Assembly (NCBI GenBank): GCA_025450375.1
Contig: JANWHO010000301.1
Location: 1-8,319, forward strand
Length of the DNA: 8,319 nt
Direction of reading: 5' to 3'
Origin: Chloroflexota bacterium
GTDB lineage: Bacteria; Chloroflexota; UBA5177; JANWHV01
Below, in pieces: positions 6,947 through 8,319 of the stretch (within the stretch, counting starts at the first letter, position 1; every line of letters begins with the position of its first letter). The translations under genes were made by a program, and so were the position numbers. Under the pieces are notes generated by a model that was given only the letters and a program-made list of their open reading frames with translations, searched no databases and was not told the DNA's origin.

Positions 6947-7195
6947 ACGCTCCTCAATCCCCTGCTGGACGCTCAGGATTACCGGCAGGTACGATCATGG
7001 TATCGGACCGGCCGGGTGCAGTGATCATGTCCCTAGTCGCGAATGTGCTAACCTCCTGGGTGATGCCGAAGCACGGATTAAGACCGATGGAGTGGCCGCT
7101 ACCCAGATGACTTCTCAATTTCCCTTCGTTGTCCCTGGGCGCATACTACGCCGGATCAGCACTATGGCGGATGGGCTCAATACCAAGGAGATACC
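6947..7195. promoter_or_regulatory. Divergent intergenic region between AlbA_2 and HEPN-like genes
   Basis: These 249 bp must hold the promoters of both genes unless they are read from further away. No convincing -35/-10 pair was found on either strand. GATCATG occurs twice in direct orientation (6993-6999 and 7023-7029), 30 bases apart, each overlapping a short palindrome (TGATCA at 7022-7027 in the second). The spacing of about three helical turns would suit a regulator binding one face, but the evidence is thin. Confidence 0.3.
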
Positions 7196-7948
7196 GTGCC
7201 TCCCAACCCACTTGCTGAAGGCCAGTTTCGATCAATGCACTACTACTCCACTCTCCACATGATGGCTGCTGTGTGCTGTGCAAAACGGTGTCACGATGCG
7301 CACGTCGACTTGAGTACCCCCGCTTCTCGCGCGTTCGCGGAGACAGGTATGGACGCTCGGCTTTGGGACTCGGTTACCGCTGTACTGATGGTAGTTGCTG
7401 CCATTGATGCCGCCGCGATGGAACTCTACTTCGACGCTACCGACAATATCCTTTTTGGTGCGGCGCAGGACACTATTCGGCGACTGCAAGCGTTGCGGCC
7501 GATGGCGGCGAAGCAGTCGAGTGCGCATGACAAGATGGAGATTGCCCTGAACAGCCTCCCTGCCCTTCAACCTGCCATAAGGGCGTTTAGGGCGAGTACG
7601 GCATGGGCGGACACTGATGCACTCATACGTCTACGAAACGTCTTTGTCCATAACTCGGTAGGCTCCATCACGATAGGCCCTGACGGCGACCAGTTGCAAG
7701 ATAAGGCGAAGAAGCTAAAGGATGACCTACGGGACAAGTTCGCGACACCTCGCGCCTTTCCATTGGTACAGGTCGTGTTTCCCGACACCCTGCTTGGTCC
7801 GGGACTTGCGGAATGGGCAATCAAGACTGGGCATGATGTCATTAACGGTTTCTATGCGTGCATGGGTGCAACGTCAGCCCTGGCACTAGAACGGCAAGTG
7901 AGGCGCTTGGGCGGTAGGCAATCCACGACTACGCCAGGCCCGGACTAG
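7196..7948 (+). CDS. HEPN-like domain protein of unknown function
   Basis: 250 residues. A GTG start at 7196 follows AAGGAG (7185-7190) by five bases, which decides this start over internal ATGs. The protein is mostly helical: HYYSTLHMMAAVCCAK near residues 15-30, a long helix around 57-80, and RLRNVFVHNS at 145-154. The last segment contains R147-N148 and H152, an RNxxxH arrangement matching the Rx4-6H motif of HEPN domains, several of which are RNases in toxins and defence systems. FPDTLLGPGLAEWAIKTGHDVINGFY (195-220) resembles the C-terminal part of a widespread family of uncharacterised HEPN-like proteins. No antitoxin such as a MNT nucleotidyltransferase is adjacent. It ends nine bases before the convergent permease stop codon. 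Catalytic activity is inferred from the motif only. Confidence 0.75.
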   Translation: MPPNPLAEGQFRSMHYYSTLHMMAAVCCAKRCHDAHVDLSTPASRAFAETGMDARLWDSVTAVLMVVAAIDAAAMELYFDATDNILFGAAQDTIRRLQALRPMAAKQSSAHDKMEIALNSLPALQPAIRAFRASTAWADTDALIRLRNVFVHNSVGSITIGPDGDQLQDKAKKLKDDLRDKFATPRAFPLVQVVFPDTLLGPGLAEWAIKTGHDVINGFYACMGATSALALERQVRRLGGRQSTTTPGPD

Positions 7949-7957
7949 TCGCCGCCG

Positions 7958-8319
7958 CTAACGGTCCATCAGCGCCTCGACCGGCGAGACGCGCCCGGCA
8001 AGCACGGCGGGGAGGAAGGTGGCGAGTATCGACGCCAGATAGGTGGCGAGAATGATTAAGCCCAATTCCATCCAGGGCACCCGCATGATCAGACCGGTCT
8101 GGTATTGCTCGAAGAAGTCGGCCAGGAAGAGGTTGCGGGCCAGCAGCAGGCCAAGCGCGACCCCGATCCCCAGCCCGGCCAGCGCCACCATGGACGATTC
8201 CAGGAGAAAGACGACCCGGATCACCATCCGCGGCATTCCCAGGGCCCGCATCATCCCGATCTGTTGCCGCCGTTCGACCACGCTCCGGAGCGCCGTGGCG
8301 GCGAGCCCGGCGATCCCCA
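7958..8319 (-). CDS. FtsX/MacB-type ABC transporter permease, C-terminal part (partial)
   Basis: The frame is open to the right edge, so the N-terminal part lies outside the window; about 119 residues are visible. The sequence begins GIAGLAATALRSVVERRQQIGMMRALGM, with the conserved E-R-x-x-x-I-G-x-x-R-A-L-G signature of the FtsX permease domain, the cytoplasmic coupling element between transmembrane helices. Two further membrane segments follow (VVFLLESSMVALAGLGIGVALGLLLA and LGLIILATYLASILATFLPA). It ends with the typical AGRVSPVEALMDR tail. Such permeases pair with a MacB/LolD-type ATPase and act in lipoprotein, peptide or macrolide transport; the substrate cannot be read here. A GTG at 8279-8281 is not the true start, since the conserved domain continues upstream. 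GC-rich codon use matches ileS, suggesting resident rather than acquired DNA. Confidence 0.93.
   Translation of the reverse strand, partial: GIAGLAATALRSVVERRQQIGMMRALGMPRMVIRVVFLLESSMVALAGLGIGVALGLLLARNLFLADFFEQYQTGLIMRVPWMELGLIILATYLASILATFLPAVLAGRVSPVEALMDR

Overview
The window comes from a high-GC bacterium. A Chloroflexota member of the Thermomicrobia/Sphaerobacter kind is my best guess: the leader is a transcription-terminating T-box, IleRS is of the long type 2 form, and the small GIY-YIG protein resembles Gram-positive relatives. This assignment is inference; there is no rRNA or marker tree to support it.

Left part (1-4050). A divergent promoter pair sits at the left edge. One promoter reads left into a gene of which only eight codons lie in the window. 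The other reads right into a complete T-box leader (about 161-437) with an ATC isoleucine specifier, a canonical antiterminator and a U-tract terminator. The T-box controls ileS (467-3673). This encodes a 1068-residue isoleucyl-tRNA synthetase whose HIGH signature is replaced by GVHH. That is the swapped GXHH form known from mupirocin hyper-resistant type 2 IleRS enzymes. A 117-residue GIY-YIG-like protein follows 23 nt later and probably shares the transcript.

Middle part (4051-5101). On the minus strand, an XRE-family regulator gene is followed by a four-helix membrane protein gene. The regulator has an in-frame amber codon at position 7 and is either a fresh pseudogene or is translated from a late TTG start.

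Right part (5102-7948). This looks like accessory DNA with lower GC in places. It holds a 636-bp stretch with no credible gene but several small inverted repeats. Next come two divergently transcribed genes: an AlbA_2 (Schlafen-type) domain protein on the minus strand and a HEPN-like protein with an RNxxxH motif on the plus strand. Both domain types recur in bacterial defence and stress loci, so the pair is the best candidate for an undescribed module, although nothing here proves that they act together.

Right edge (7958-8319). This is the C-terminal part of an FtsX/MacB-type ABC transporter permease, convergent with the HEPN-like gene and cut by the window end. No tRNA, rRNA, CRISPR array or intact insertion sequence was seen.
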